Of a DNA stretch of 64,000 bases, positions 57,716-64,000 are shown one piece after another. This stretch comes from Rhodococcus jostii NBRC 16295 (GTDB taxonomy: Bacteria; Actinomycetota; Actinomycetes; Mycobacteriales; Mycobacteriaceae). Numbering within the stretch: the stretch's first letter is position 1; the number at the start of each line of letters is the position of its first letter. The position numbers were made by a program, and so were the translations under genes. Where the stretch lies: assembly GCF_001894825.1 (NCBI RefSeq), contig NZ_BCWY01000040.1:1-64000 (forward strand), written 5' to 3'. A model generated the notes under the pieces. That model searched no databases. It had not been told where the DNA came from and saw nothing but the letters and a program-made list of their open reading frames with translations.

Positions 57716-58102
57716 ATGACCCAGAACGAAAACAGCCATCCCGTGGTGGAGGCGATGAAGGCCGGCGGCAGCTGGAATCCACTCTGGGATGGGCTCAACG
57801 AGATGGACCCGGACTGGACCGAGCTATACATGAAGATGGCGATGCAGCCCTACCGAAGTGGAGTTCTCTCGCCGAAGGTCATCCAACTGCTGTGCATCGC
57901 CGTCGACGCCGCCGCCACCCACATGTACGCGCCGGGCACCAGACGCCACATCCAGGCCGCGCTGGACATCGGGGTGACACCCCAGGAGATCCTCGAGGTG
58001 CTCAAACTGTCCACCGTCGTGGGAATCCACTCCTGCAACCTCGGCGTCCCGATACTCGTCGAGGAGATGGCCGCGCACGAGCGCCGTCAGGCGGCCAACT
58101 GA
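57716..58102 (+). CDS. Carboxymuconolactone decarboxylase (CMD)-family protein
   Basis: A 128-residue all-helical CMD-fold protein: LSPKVIQLLCIAVDAAATHMYAPGTRRHIQAALDIGVTPQEILEVLKLSTVVGIHSCNLG. The AhpD-type redox pair C-x-x-C is missing (the position reads ATHMYAPG), so it is not a peroxidase partner; the His residues may serve a decarboxylase or isomerase. ATG at 57716 follows GGAGGA (a second ATG directly before it is too close). It is in line with the CoA transferase genes and probably acts in the same pathway. Confidence 0.85.
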   Translation: MTQNENSHPVVEAMKAGGSWNPLWDGLNEMDPDWTELYMKMAMQPYRSGVLSPKVIQLLCIAVDAAATHMYAPGTRRHIQAALDIGVTPQEILEVLKLSTVVGIHSCNLGVPILVEEMAAHERRQAAN

Positions 58103-58396
58103 CCCTGCGGTCAGCCGTCAAGCTGAAGCTGCGTCGTACTGCTTGGACGTGGCTATGGGTGAACGCGTGCATATGGGTGCCCAGTTGACCTCGCAACCTC
58201 ACAGACGAGGGACTCCGAGCGTGGTGCGGGTACGGCGGGGTCTCTGGTTCTGAGGTAGGGCATGCCAGGTGGCCGGAGCATCCTGCTGTTGCAGCGGACC
58301 GATGACTGTCGAGAAACGAGCGAGTACCGCAGCGCGGCAGGGCCTTCCGGTGTCGAGGACTTACGAGAGCCGGCCAGGAGACGAAAGGAAACCGAG

Positions 58397-59221
58397 ATGA
58401 AGCTGCAGGGCAAGGTGGGGGTGGTCACGGGGGCGGCCCAAGGACTGGGGAGAACCATCGCGGTGGCGATGGCCGAGGAGGGTGCGGACATCGTCGCCTG
58501 CGACATCCAGGCGGACAAATTGGCGGACGTTGCGGGAGAAATCGAAGCACGCGGCCGACAGTGCCTGCCTGTGAGCTGCGACGTCTCGGACAGCGCCGCG
58601 GTTCGAGAGATGTTCGCCCGAACGGTAGCGCGGTTCGGCACCGTGCACATCCTGGTCAACAACGCTGCTCTGGTACCGAACTCTCCCGCCGAGGAGGAGC
58701 GGCGCAACCGGCAATACGCGCACCTGACCACGCCGACGCCGCGGCGGTCCCTCGGTATCACCAGCGACCTCACCGACGAGGACTGGCTCAAGTGGTGGGA
58801 TGTCAACGTCCACGGAACCTTCTACTGCACCCGCGAAGCGTTGACGTTCATGCAGGCCCAGCAGTACGGCCGGATCATCAACATCGCGTCGATCGCGGGC
58901 ATCTCCGCGGCCAGCACGCACAGCCCGGGATACTCCGCAAGCAAGGCTGCGGTCGCCGGCTTCACCAAGACCGTGGCACTGGATGTCGCCGGCGCCAACA
59001 TCTGTGTCAACGCGATTGCCTGCGGGGCAGTGATGACACCACAATTCGAGGAGTATCTCGCCCGAGCGACCGATCAGCAGCGAAATAGCCTGTACCAGAT
59101 CATCCCGCTCGGCCGTCTCGGGCGGCCGGAAGAGTACGCCTCTCTCGCCGTCTACCTCGCCGGGGACTCTCACTACCTGGTGGGCCAGGTCATCAGCCCC
59201 AACGGGGGCGCGGTCATCTGA
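58397..59221 (+). CDS. Short-chain dehydrogenase/reductase
   Basis: A 274-residue SDR: cofactor motif VVTGAAQGLGRTIAVAMAEEG, NNAALV, and catalytic S-Y-K in NIASIAGISAASTHSPGYSASKAA, with VISPNGGAVI at the C-terminus. CDIQ after beta-2 favours NAD. A 25-residue insertion (NSPAEEERRNRQYAHLTTPTPRR) follows NNAAL, lengthening the substrate loop. ATG at 58397 has AAAGGAAA. It could oxidise a hydroxy acid to the beta-keto acid that BKACE cleaves. The 294-bp gap before it contains no recognisable gene or repeat. Confidence 0.88.
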   Translation: MKLQGKVGVVTGAAQGLGRTIAVAMAEEGADIVACDIQADKLADVAGEIEARGRQCLPVSCDVSDSAAVREMFARTVARFGTVHILVNNAALVPNSPAEEERRNRQYAHLTTPTPRRSLGITSDLTDEDWLKWWDVNVHGTFYCTREALTFMQAQQYGRIINIASIAGISAASTHSPGYSASKAAVAGFTKTVALDVAGANICVNAIACGAVMTPQFEEYLARATDQQRNSLYQIIPLGRLGRPEEYASLAVYLAGDSHYLVGQVISPNGGAVI

Positions 59222-59262
59222 CGGACGGTTCACCTGATCCCGCAGGCGCAGAAGAATACCGG

Positions 59263-59466
59263 GTGATTGAGGTGGTTGATTGCCGTACTCGGTTTGCCGC
59301 GCTGTGGTTGGCGGTGTTCGTCGACCTCGCCGCAGCGCTGGTGACGATCGTCGCCTTCTTCGTGGCGGCGGTCCTCGGTTACCTGGTCTACGTCGGTGAC
59401 GGGGCACCGACGACGGGTCGGCGGCGCCGGGTCCGGGCGCCGTGGGTCTTCATGACGGTGCACTGA
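59263..59466 (+). CDS. Possible small membrane protein
   Basis: A 67-codon frame with one strongly hydrophobic stretch (FAALWLAVFVDLAAALVTIVAFFVAAVLGYLVYVG) and a basic tail. It starts at GTG 59263 without a clear ribosome site and is not recognised. It lies in the 288-bp gap between the SDR and the convergent AraC gene. It could be a real single- or double-span protein, or chance coding in GC-rich DNA. Confidence 0.3.
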   Translation: MIEVVDCRTRFAALWLAVFVDLAAALVTIVAFFVAAVLGYLVYVGDGAPTTGRRRRVRAPWVFMTVH

Positions 59467-59509
59467 TCGTCGTGACAGTGGTGAGCGGTGCGGTGCCGCA
59501 AGCCCGGAT

Positions 59510-60586
59510 CTATTCCGGGGCAGAGGGGGTGACTGGTCGGAGCGAGCCCTCGGGACGCCGGCGGGTGGGGGTGCCGACTGCGGGAGACGTCGAATCCTGC
59601 GCCGCCTTCCAGGCTTTCGGGCTGCATCCGAAGCGGTCTTTGAACCACCGCGAGAACGAACTGAGCGCGGAGAATCCGAGTTCGCCGGCGATGTCGGTCA
59701 AGGATCGGTCGTGGCGGGCGACGTAGCGTTGCGCCAGATCGATCCGCACCGAATCCACCAGCGAAGAGAACGTCGCGTCCGACCGGGTGAGGTGGCGGTG
59801 CAGTGTTCGCCGATCCATGCCGAGGCTGCGGGCGACATACGCGGCCGAGCACCGCTCGGTCGCCAGGAGCGACTCGACCAGGGTTCGGACGCGATCAACG
59901 GTGGTCGTGTCCTCGGGCGGGACGAGCGCCTCCAGGTACTGCCGGGTGTAGGGCCGCAGCAAAGGGTCCGACATCGCGTTGACGGCATCGAGGTCGCGCG
60001 CGTAGACGACGATCCCGTTGAGGGTGTGCCCGAACTGGATTCGGGGGCCGAGGATACGGTGGTGTGTGCCTAAGACCGCCGGAGCGTCGTGCACGAAACA
60101 CACCGTCAACGGCTCCCAGTCGTCGTGGAGCAACTCGCGCAGGATCCGGCAGACCGAGGCGACGGCGATCTCGATGCCCTGCCGACCGAACGTGACACCC
60201 GGGGCAGTGTCGACCTGCACAGTGGCCAGCCCGTTCGCTTCGACCAGCCGGGCGCGCAGCGCCTCGTTGTGCAAATTGACATGCCGCAGAACCATGCCCA
60301 AGGCGCTGCGCACGTCCGGTTCCTCCCGCGCGATCAACCCCACCGGACCCAGGTTGGACATCCCTCGGGCCGCCGCCAGCCGAAGCCCGAAATCCTCGCA
60401 CCGGGTTTCGGCGGCGGACAACTCGAACAGCCGCGACACCGAGTCGACGGGCAGCCACCCGTCACCGGAACCGAGCGCGGCCGGATCGACCCCGACCGAG
60501 CGCATCACTGGGAGAGGGTCCCGCCCCAGAGTCAGCATGAGATTGACATAGCCGTTGAGCACGGCATTGCGCACCAGATACTGCAT
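59510..60586 (-). CDS. AraC-family regulator of the accessory module
   Basis: A 358-residue AraC/XylS regulator with the Arabinose_bd-like N-terminal domain (residues about 15-200; LTLGRDPLPVMRSVGVDPAALGS) and a C-terminal double HTH (residues about 235-335; SAAYVARSLGMDRRTLHRHLTRSDATFSSLVDSVRIDLAQRYV, then SLTDIAGELGFSALSSFSRWFKDRFGCSPKAW). This OruR/ToxR-like class activates catabolic operons. It converges on the module, so it is the likely activator. ATG at 60586 has AGGGTGAGG close upstream; a GTG at 60592 or TTG at 60610 is possible. Confidence 0.9.
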   Translation of the reverse strand: MQYLVRNAVLNGYVNLMLTLGRDPLPVMRSVGVDPAALGSGDGWLPVDSVSRLFELSAAETRCEDFGLRLAAARGMSNLGPVGLIAREEPDVRSALGMVLRHVNLHNEALRARLVEANGLATVQVDTAPGVTFGRQGIEIAVASVCRILRELLHDDWEPLTVCFVHDAPAVLGTHHRILGPRIQFGHTLNGIVVYARDLDAVNAMSDPLLRPYTRQYLEALVPPEDTTTVDRVRTLVESLLATERCSAAYVARSLGMDRRTLHRHLTRSDATFSSLVDSVRIDLAQRYVARHDRSLTDIAGELGFSALSSFSRWFKDRFGCSPKAWKAAQDSTSPAVGTPTRRRPEGSLRPVTPSAPE

Positions 60587-60674
60587 CCTCACCCTGTCCC
60601 GAACAGTCAAAGATTCTGACCCGTGAGGTCAATTGTAGTCGTTCTTGGCGGCCGAACTCGACCATCATCCGTAT

Positions 60675-60716
60675 CGACATGCCCGGGTCGACGTGCCCGG
60701 GTCGACGTGCCCGGGG
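60675..60716. repeat. Three tandem 14-bp repeats in the AraC/TetR intergenic region
   Basis: Units CGACATGCCCGGGT (60675-60688), CGACGTGCCCGGGT (60689-60702) and CGACGTGCCCGGGG (60703-60716). Each contains the palindrome CCCGGG. They lie about 90-130 bp upstream of the AraC start in the 303-bp divergent region, which is otherwise featureless. Confidence 0.8.
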
Positions 60717-60889
60717 CAGGCGGATCCCCGCCCTCGTGCGTGCGCGCCCTACCCGGTCAAGGGCCAGGTACGTGGTTCACCGCCGCTGCGGTCGTCGCGG
60801 TATCCTCACCTCAACCGAACCTTCGGTCGGCTCCCCCGAACGGCGGCGCACCGATGCGGTGGACTACTGCACCTGGAAGGATTGCGCGC

Positions 60890-61501
60890 ATGACTACGGC
60901 ACGCCCCGCACGGAAGACCGGATCGCCCGGACGTCCCGGCTACGACCTCGACTCGCTGCTCGCAGTCGCCGTCAAGGTCTTCAACGACAAGGGCTACGAC
61001 GGCACCAGCATGGAGGTGCTGGCCCAGCGCCTGGGAATCACGAAGTCGTCGATCTACCACCACGTGTCCGGGAAGTCGGAGCTGCTCGAACTGGCACTGT
61101 CGCGCGCACTCAACGCCCTGTTCGCGGTCACCACCGAGGAGAAGGCAACGAGCGGCCGGTACATCGACCGTCTCGAGTACCTGGTCCGTCGCAGTGTCGA
61201 GGTCCTCGCCGCCGAACTCCCCTACGTCACCCTGCTGCTGCGCGTGCGCGGCAACACCGCGGTGGAGCGCCGCGCACTCGCCCGCCGCCGCGAGTTCGAC
61301 GCCTTCGTCAGCGACCTCGTCGTCGCTGCGGCGGAGGAGGGCGACCTGCGGCCCGGAATCGATCCCGCGCTCACCAGCCGACTCGTGTTCGGCACGGTCA
61401 ACTCGCTGATCGAGTGGTACCGCCCCCGCACCGGCGGGACGGTCGCCGATCTCGCGGACGCCGTCGTCGAGCTGACATTCGACGGGCTGCGTCGCACCTG
61501 A
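60890..61501 (+). CDS. TetR-family regulator
   Basis: A 203-residue TetR protein: HTH in residues about 15-65 (GYDLDSLLAVAVKVFNDKGYDGTSMEVLAQRLGITKSSIYHHVSGKSELLELAL) and a ligand domain ending GTVNSLIEWYRPRTGGTVADLADAVVELTFDGL, a pattern shared with PaaR-like and fatty-acid regulators. ATG at 60890 follows GGAAGG. It is divergent from the AraC gene; the target is unknown. Confidence 0.88.
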   Translation: MTTARPARKTGSPGRPGYDLDSLLAVAVKVFNDKGYDGTSMEVLAQRLGITKSSIYHHVSGKSELLELALSRALNALFAVTTEEKATSGRYIDRLEYLVRRSVEVLAAELPYVTLLLRVRGNTAVERRALARRREFDAFVSDLVVAAAEEGDLRPGIDPALTSRLVFGTVNSLIEWYRPRTGGTVADLADAVVELTFDGLRRT

Positions 61502-61503
61502 CC

Positions 61504-61884
61504 TCAGAGGGTGTCGACATCCAGCAGGTGTTCGATGCCGCGCAGATCGTCCGCGTTGCGGGTGAGGAGTCGGGCGTTGTTCGCGTGCGCGGTGGCGGCG
61601 ATCATCAGATCGAGGGCTCTGGGCTGAGGTTTGCGGCCGTACGCTCGCACAGCCGCGGCCAACTGCCCGTAACTTCGAGCGACACCGGCGTCGACGGGTA
61701 AGGGTTCGAACTTGCGTTCCACGGCGATCAGGCGCTGTAACCGCAGAGCTCGCTGTTCCGCGGTGGTCGCGACCAGGAGTCCGAAGTGCAGTTCCGCCAG
61801 GCTCACAGCACTGATCGCGATCTCCCCGTCGATGGGCGGGACATCGCTCGCGATCAGGATGCTCGTATCGAGCACCGTTCTCAC
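61504..61884 (-). CDS. vapC: VapC-type PIN ribonuclease toxin
   Basis: A 126-residue PIN-domain toxin. Acidic active-site residues are visible: D6 in TVLDTSI, E in SLAELHFG (near residue 36), D in PRALDLMIAATAHAN and D in TRNADDLRG. VapC toxins cleave tRNA or rRNA. The GTG at 61884 overlaps the antitoxin stop by 4 bp (GTGA), the usual vapBC arrangement; a GTG at 61896 is the alternative. Confidence 0.9.
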   Translation of the reverse strand: MRTVLDTSILIASDVPPIDGEIAISAVSLAELHFGLLVATTAEQRALRLQRLIAVERKFEPLPVDAGVARSYGQLAAAVRAYGRKPQPRALDLMIAATAHANNARLLTRNADDLRGIEHLLDVDTL

Positions 61885-62129
61885 CGCGGGGCCCACGGGT
61901 CAACGATCGGGTCGTCGATCAGGCCGCGGTCGGCCTCCCACGTCGGATCGGTGTCTGTCTGAAAGACGTCGGCGACCTCATCGAAGGAACACCACGTCTT
62001 CCGCCCGGCCGGGCCCAGGATCGCGCTCGGTCGGCCGGCGACCGTGATCAGCATCGTCTCCCCAGCTTCAGCACGTTTGACGTAGTCACTGGCGTGCTGG
62101 CGCAGTTCCTTCAACCCCAAGCTCTCCAT
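61881..62129 (-). CDS. vapB: VapB/Phd-type antitoxin
   Basis: An 82-residue antitoxin with a Phd/YefM-type N-terminal DNA-binding domain (MESLGLKELRQHASDYVKRAEAGETMLITVAGRPSAILGP) and an acidic C-terminal toxin-wrapping tail (FQTDTDPTWEADRGLIDDPIVDPWAPR). A -10-like TACCCT lies five bases before the ATG, so it may be leaderless, and a palindrome overlapping it (62138-62153) is the expected autoregulation site. Confidence 0.9.
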   Translation of the reverse strand: MESLGLKELRQHASDYVKRAEAGETMLITVAGRPSAILGPAGRKTWCSFDEVADVFQTDTDPTWEADRGLIDDPIVDPWAPR

Positions 62130-62137
62130 ACCCCAGG

Positions 62138-62153
62138 GTAGCACTAATGCTAC
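62138..62153. promoter_or_regulatory. vapBC operator palindrome
   Basis: GTAGCA-CTAA-TGCTAC, perfect 6-bp arms with a 4-bp spacer, 9-24 bp upstream of the vapB ATG. It also covers the stop codon (62150-62152) of the upstream DUF2236 gene. Confidence 0.6.
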
Positions 62154-63007
62154 TTCGAGCTGTCCACCATGCCGTCGCACGCCTTGCGCGCGATCGGAGT
62201 CAGCCGCCACCGCTCGGGAAGGAACCGGAAACCGATCCGCACGGCCGCACCGAATCGGCGAAGCCTGCGTTCGTCGTTCGCGGACCAGTCCCAGCCGAGC
62301 GTGTCCCGGGCTGCGGGAGGCAGTGTTCCCCGGGCAATCCACACGAGCAACCGTCCGAGGCCCGGACCGATGACCCGCCACACCACCGCGGGAATGCGGT
62401 CGTCGGGTGACGGGGTCGGCAGCCCGTTGAGCAACCGCGACCGGCGCACCGTCTCGGTCTTCATGAGCACCGTGCCGACCATCTCGTTCCAGTAGTCCAC
62501 GAAATCGTCGTACGTCCCGGGCAGGTTGGTGGCCGACACCCCGTAGAGCGCGTACCACTGCTTCGACTCCTGATACAGCTGCTCCTTCTCGGACCGGCTG
62601 AGCGGTTCACCGAAGTACTCGGCGACCACGTACTGGGTGGCCAGGAACGTGGCATGCGCCCAGAAATACGGGCCGGGGTTCAGCGCGTGGTACCGCCGAC
62701 CGTCGTCTGTTGTGCCCTTGATGTCCTTGTGCATGTCCCGGATCATCTGGGCCTCCGCGCCGGTCGGGTCGTAGAGCGCGCGGATGATGGGCCCCGCGGA
62801 ACGGGCCAGCCGGGCCATCTCGTTGTCGAAGACCGCCGAGTGCTGCACGAGGGCGGTGTCGATGACGGGATGCATCACCTGGAGCGTGCCCGACCACGAG
62901 ATGAGCAGCGCGGTTCGCCAGTCACCGAATCGGTGCCACGTCAGCGAGTCCGGCCCGAGTGGCACCAGAGCCGAATGGCGTTGGGACGGAAGCTCGGTGG
63001 TGGTCAT
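62150..63007 (-). CDS. DUF2236/MpaB-like putative oxygenase
   Basis: A 285-residue protein of the DUF2236 family (latex-clearing-protein/MpaB relatives, several of which bind haem). Visible blocks are SWSGTLQVMHPVIDTALVQHS, DMHKDIKGT and ALNPGPYFWAHATFLATQYVVAEYFGEPLSRSEKEQLYQESKQWYALYGV; the HPVID and WAHATF histidines are the usual conserved ones. ATG at 63007 follows AGGAGA. It is divergent from a TetR gene with a palindromic operator between them and is presumably repressed by it. Substrate unknown. Confidence 0.87.
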   Translation of the reverse strand: MTTTELPSQRHSALVPLGPDSLTWHRFGDWRTALLISWSGTLQVMHPVIDTALVQHSAVFDNEMARLARSAGPIIRALYDPTGAEAQMIRDMHKDIKGTTDDGRRYHALNPGPYFWAHATFLATQYVVAEYFGEPLSRSEKEQLYQESKQWYALYGVSATNLPGTYDDFVDYWNEMVGTVLMKTETVRRSRLLNGLPTPSPDDRIPAVVWRVIGPGLGRLLVWIARGTLPPAARDTLGWDWSANDERRLRRFGAAVRIGFRFLPERWRLTPIARKACDGMVDSSK

Positions 63008-63055
63008 GGCGATCTCCTGATGCGATTCGATCGGGGACTGGTGCATTCAGGATGA

Positions 63056-63081
63056 CTGTTGACATCACATGATGTCAACAG
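63056..63081. promoter_or_regulatory. 26-bp TetR operator palindrome
   Basis: Arms CTGTTGACATCA (63056-63067) and TGATGTCAACAG (63070-63081) are perfectly complementary around a 2-bp centre. It lies 49-74 bp upstream of the DUF2236 ATG and 54-79 bp upstream of the TetR ATG, suiting control of both. Confidence 0.85.
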
Positions 63082-63134
63082 CGAGGTGGCGAGGGCGCCC
63101 CGATCGTTACCGGGATCGGTGCGACGATGGTCGG

Positions 63135-63785
63135 ATGACCGACAGCGAGAACACTCGTGGTGCGCCCCGCAAATGGCGTGGCCAGGAGCCGGACGACCGC
63201 CGTGCGGCGAGGCGTGCGGCACTGATCGAGGCCGGCCTGCAGATCATGGGAACCGAGGGAACCGCGGCGACGACGATGCGGGCGACCTGCCGTCAGGCGG
63301 GTCTCACCGAGCGCTACTTCTACGAGAGTTTCGACAACCGGGAGGCCCTGCTCGTCGCACTCCTCGACCACGTCGTCCTGGGCGCCCGGGACACCCTGCT
63401 CGGCGCCCTGGAATCAGCTCCGGCCGATCCGGGGAAACTCGTCCGCCACGTCGTGAAAGCATTCACCGGCTACATCGCCCAGGACCGGCGGCGTGGACGC
63501 ATCATGTTCGTCGAGTCGCAGTCCGTGCCGGAACTGGCTCAGCGCGGCGAACAACTGGTGTCCGAGTTCACCACCCCGATGGCCGCGGCACTGAAAATGC
63601 TGGGTGTCGACGACGCACCCCGCGACGCCGTCAACACCCAGCTCAATGCGATCGCCTTGTTCGGGGCCATCGCCTTTCTGTATCAGCGCTGGCTCACCGG
63701 TAGCCCGAAGATCTCGCAGAAGCGGATCGTCGAGCACATCGCACTCACCATCGAGGCGCATGCGCCGGTGAACAGCACGCCTTAG
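63135..63785 (+). CDS. TetR-family regulator divergent from the DUF2236 gene
   Basis: A 216-residue TetR protein: HTH in residues about 22-70 (RRAARRAALIEAGLQIMGTEGTAATTMRATCRQAGLTERYFYESFDNREALLVALL) and a C-terminal ligand domain (RGRIMFVESQSVPELAQRGEQLVSEFT). ATG at 63135 lacks a clear ribosome site. Its stop overlaps the convergent membrane gene by 4 bp. The 26-bp palindrome upstream is the probable binding site. Confidence 0.9.
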   Translation: MTDSENTRGAPRKWRGQEPDDRRAARRAALIEAGLQIMGTEGTAATTMRATCRQAGLTERYFYESFDNREALLVALLDHVVLGARDTLLGALESAPADPGKLVRHVVKAFTGYIAQDRRRGRIMFVESQSVPELAQRGEQLVSEFTTPMAAALKMLGVDDAPRDAVNTQLNAIALFGAIAFLYQRWLTGSPKISQKRIVEHIALTIEAHAPVNSTP

Positions 63786-64000
63786 ACGTGGGCGGCACGC
63801 ACCAGCGGTCGCCGCATCGCTTCCAGACCGGCGACAACTGCCGCGGCCACCACCACGTGCATGACGGAGAGCGCGACGGTGCTGGCGGTGTCGAAGTCGG
63901 CCTGAATGGTGAGGGCGATCGTCGCGAGCGGCAGCAGAGCTCCGATCACTTCGGCCGGCCGGATGACGGCCACCCATTTCAGCGAGATCAACGCGGACAG
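63782..64000 (-). CDS. Membrane protein, C-terminal part (runs off the window)
   Basis: The frame is open to the right edge, so only the last 72 residues are visible. It has two hydrophobic segments (VIGALLPLATIALTIQ and VALSVMHVVVAAAVVAGL) joined by a short loop, ending MRRPLVRAAHV. It resembles the C-terminal half of small four-helix actinobacterial membrane proteins; no family can be named. Confidence 0.6.
   Translation of the reverse strand: MSALISLKWVAVIRPAEVIGALLPLATIALTIQADFDTASTVALSVMHVVVAAAVVAGLEAMRRPLVRAAHV

Noticed and set aside
58103-58396. Possible transposase or gene remnant before the SDR
   Set aside because: Reading frames on both strands were inspected and no family signature was recognised.
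60675-60716. Possible CRISPR-like array
   Set aside because: The 14-bp units are directly adjacent with no spacers and there are no cas genes.

Overview
The window is GC-rich DNA with tight ATGA/GTGA gene overlaps, many GTG starts and actinobacterial hallmark families (mycothiol-type formaldehyde dehydrogenase, IclR/TetR-rich catabolic clusters, WhiB-era style leaderless promoters with TAnnnT-N6-start). Together with the catabolic content this fits a metabolically versatile Rhodococcus-like mycolic actinomycete; the species is inferred, not proven. No rRNA, tRNA, CRISPR array or intact insertion sequence was seen.

Region 1 (1-14.8 kb) is an allantoin/glyoxylate operon on the minus strand: dicarboxylate carrier, nucleoside-phosphorylase-like protein, small AtzF-C-like protein, hyi, glxR, gcl, glycerate kinase, allantoicase, malic enzyme, allantoinase, then an NCS1 allantoin permease and an Asp/Glu-racemase-family protein. 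A divergent IclR regulator (14065-14844) is the likely controller; matching 15-bp palindromes sit at both operon promoters.

Region 2 (14.8-19.2 kb) is regulatory: a membrane Ser/Thr kinase, an HTH/Clp_N gene pair behind a promoter whose -35 and -10 are each inside a palindrome, and a histidine-kinase-like/LuxR fusion with a membrane partner.

Region 3 (19.2-29.4 kb) is two divergent operons: formaldehyde to CO2 (mycothiol-dependent formaldehyde dehydrogenase, MBL hydrolase, YdeP-type formate dehydrogenase, FdhD), and an ammonia-lyase homologue that lacks the MIO-forming Ser, followed by a complete quaternary-amine type ABC importer. This pair is the best candidate for an undescribed system: import of a betaine-like histidine derivative (ergothioneine or hercynine type), elimination of trimethylamine, and disposal of the formaldehyde from its demethylation.

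Region 4 (29.4-43.4 kb) holds a class C beta-lactamase-fold esterase, an arylsulfatase, a secreted CocE/X-Pro-type hydrolase, then an amine regulon: copper amine oxidase with a His/Met-rich membrane partner, two APC permeases, an aldehyde dehydrogenase and an IclR regulator, tied together by repeated ATTCTCATTCGA sites.

Region 5 (43.4-51.2 kb) is a cyclohexanecarboxylate-type ring degradation cluster (CoA ligase, two acyl-CoA dehydrogenases, BadH-like SDR, BadI ring-opening hydrolase) under a TetR regulator; TGAA-N6-TTCA sites recur at three promoters, twice as pairs exactly 21 bp apart.

Region 6 (51.2-60.6 kb) begins at a scar: a frameshifted flavin-reductase-like gene abutting an SDR remnant. 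Then comes an accessory module with a BKACE-family beta-keto acid cleavage enzyme, MFS transporter, small serine hydrolase, two-subunit CoA transferase, decayed acyl-CoA ligase, CMD-family protein, SDR and AraC regulator. Region 7 (60.7-64 kb) has a TetR gene, a VapBC pair, and a DUF2236 protein divergent from its TetR regulator across a near-perfect 26-bp palindrome; a membrane protein runs off the right edge.
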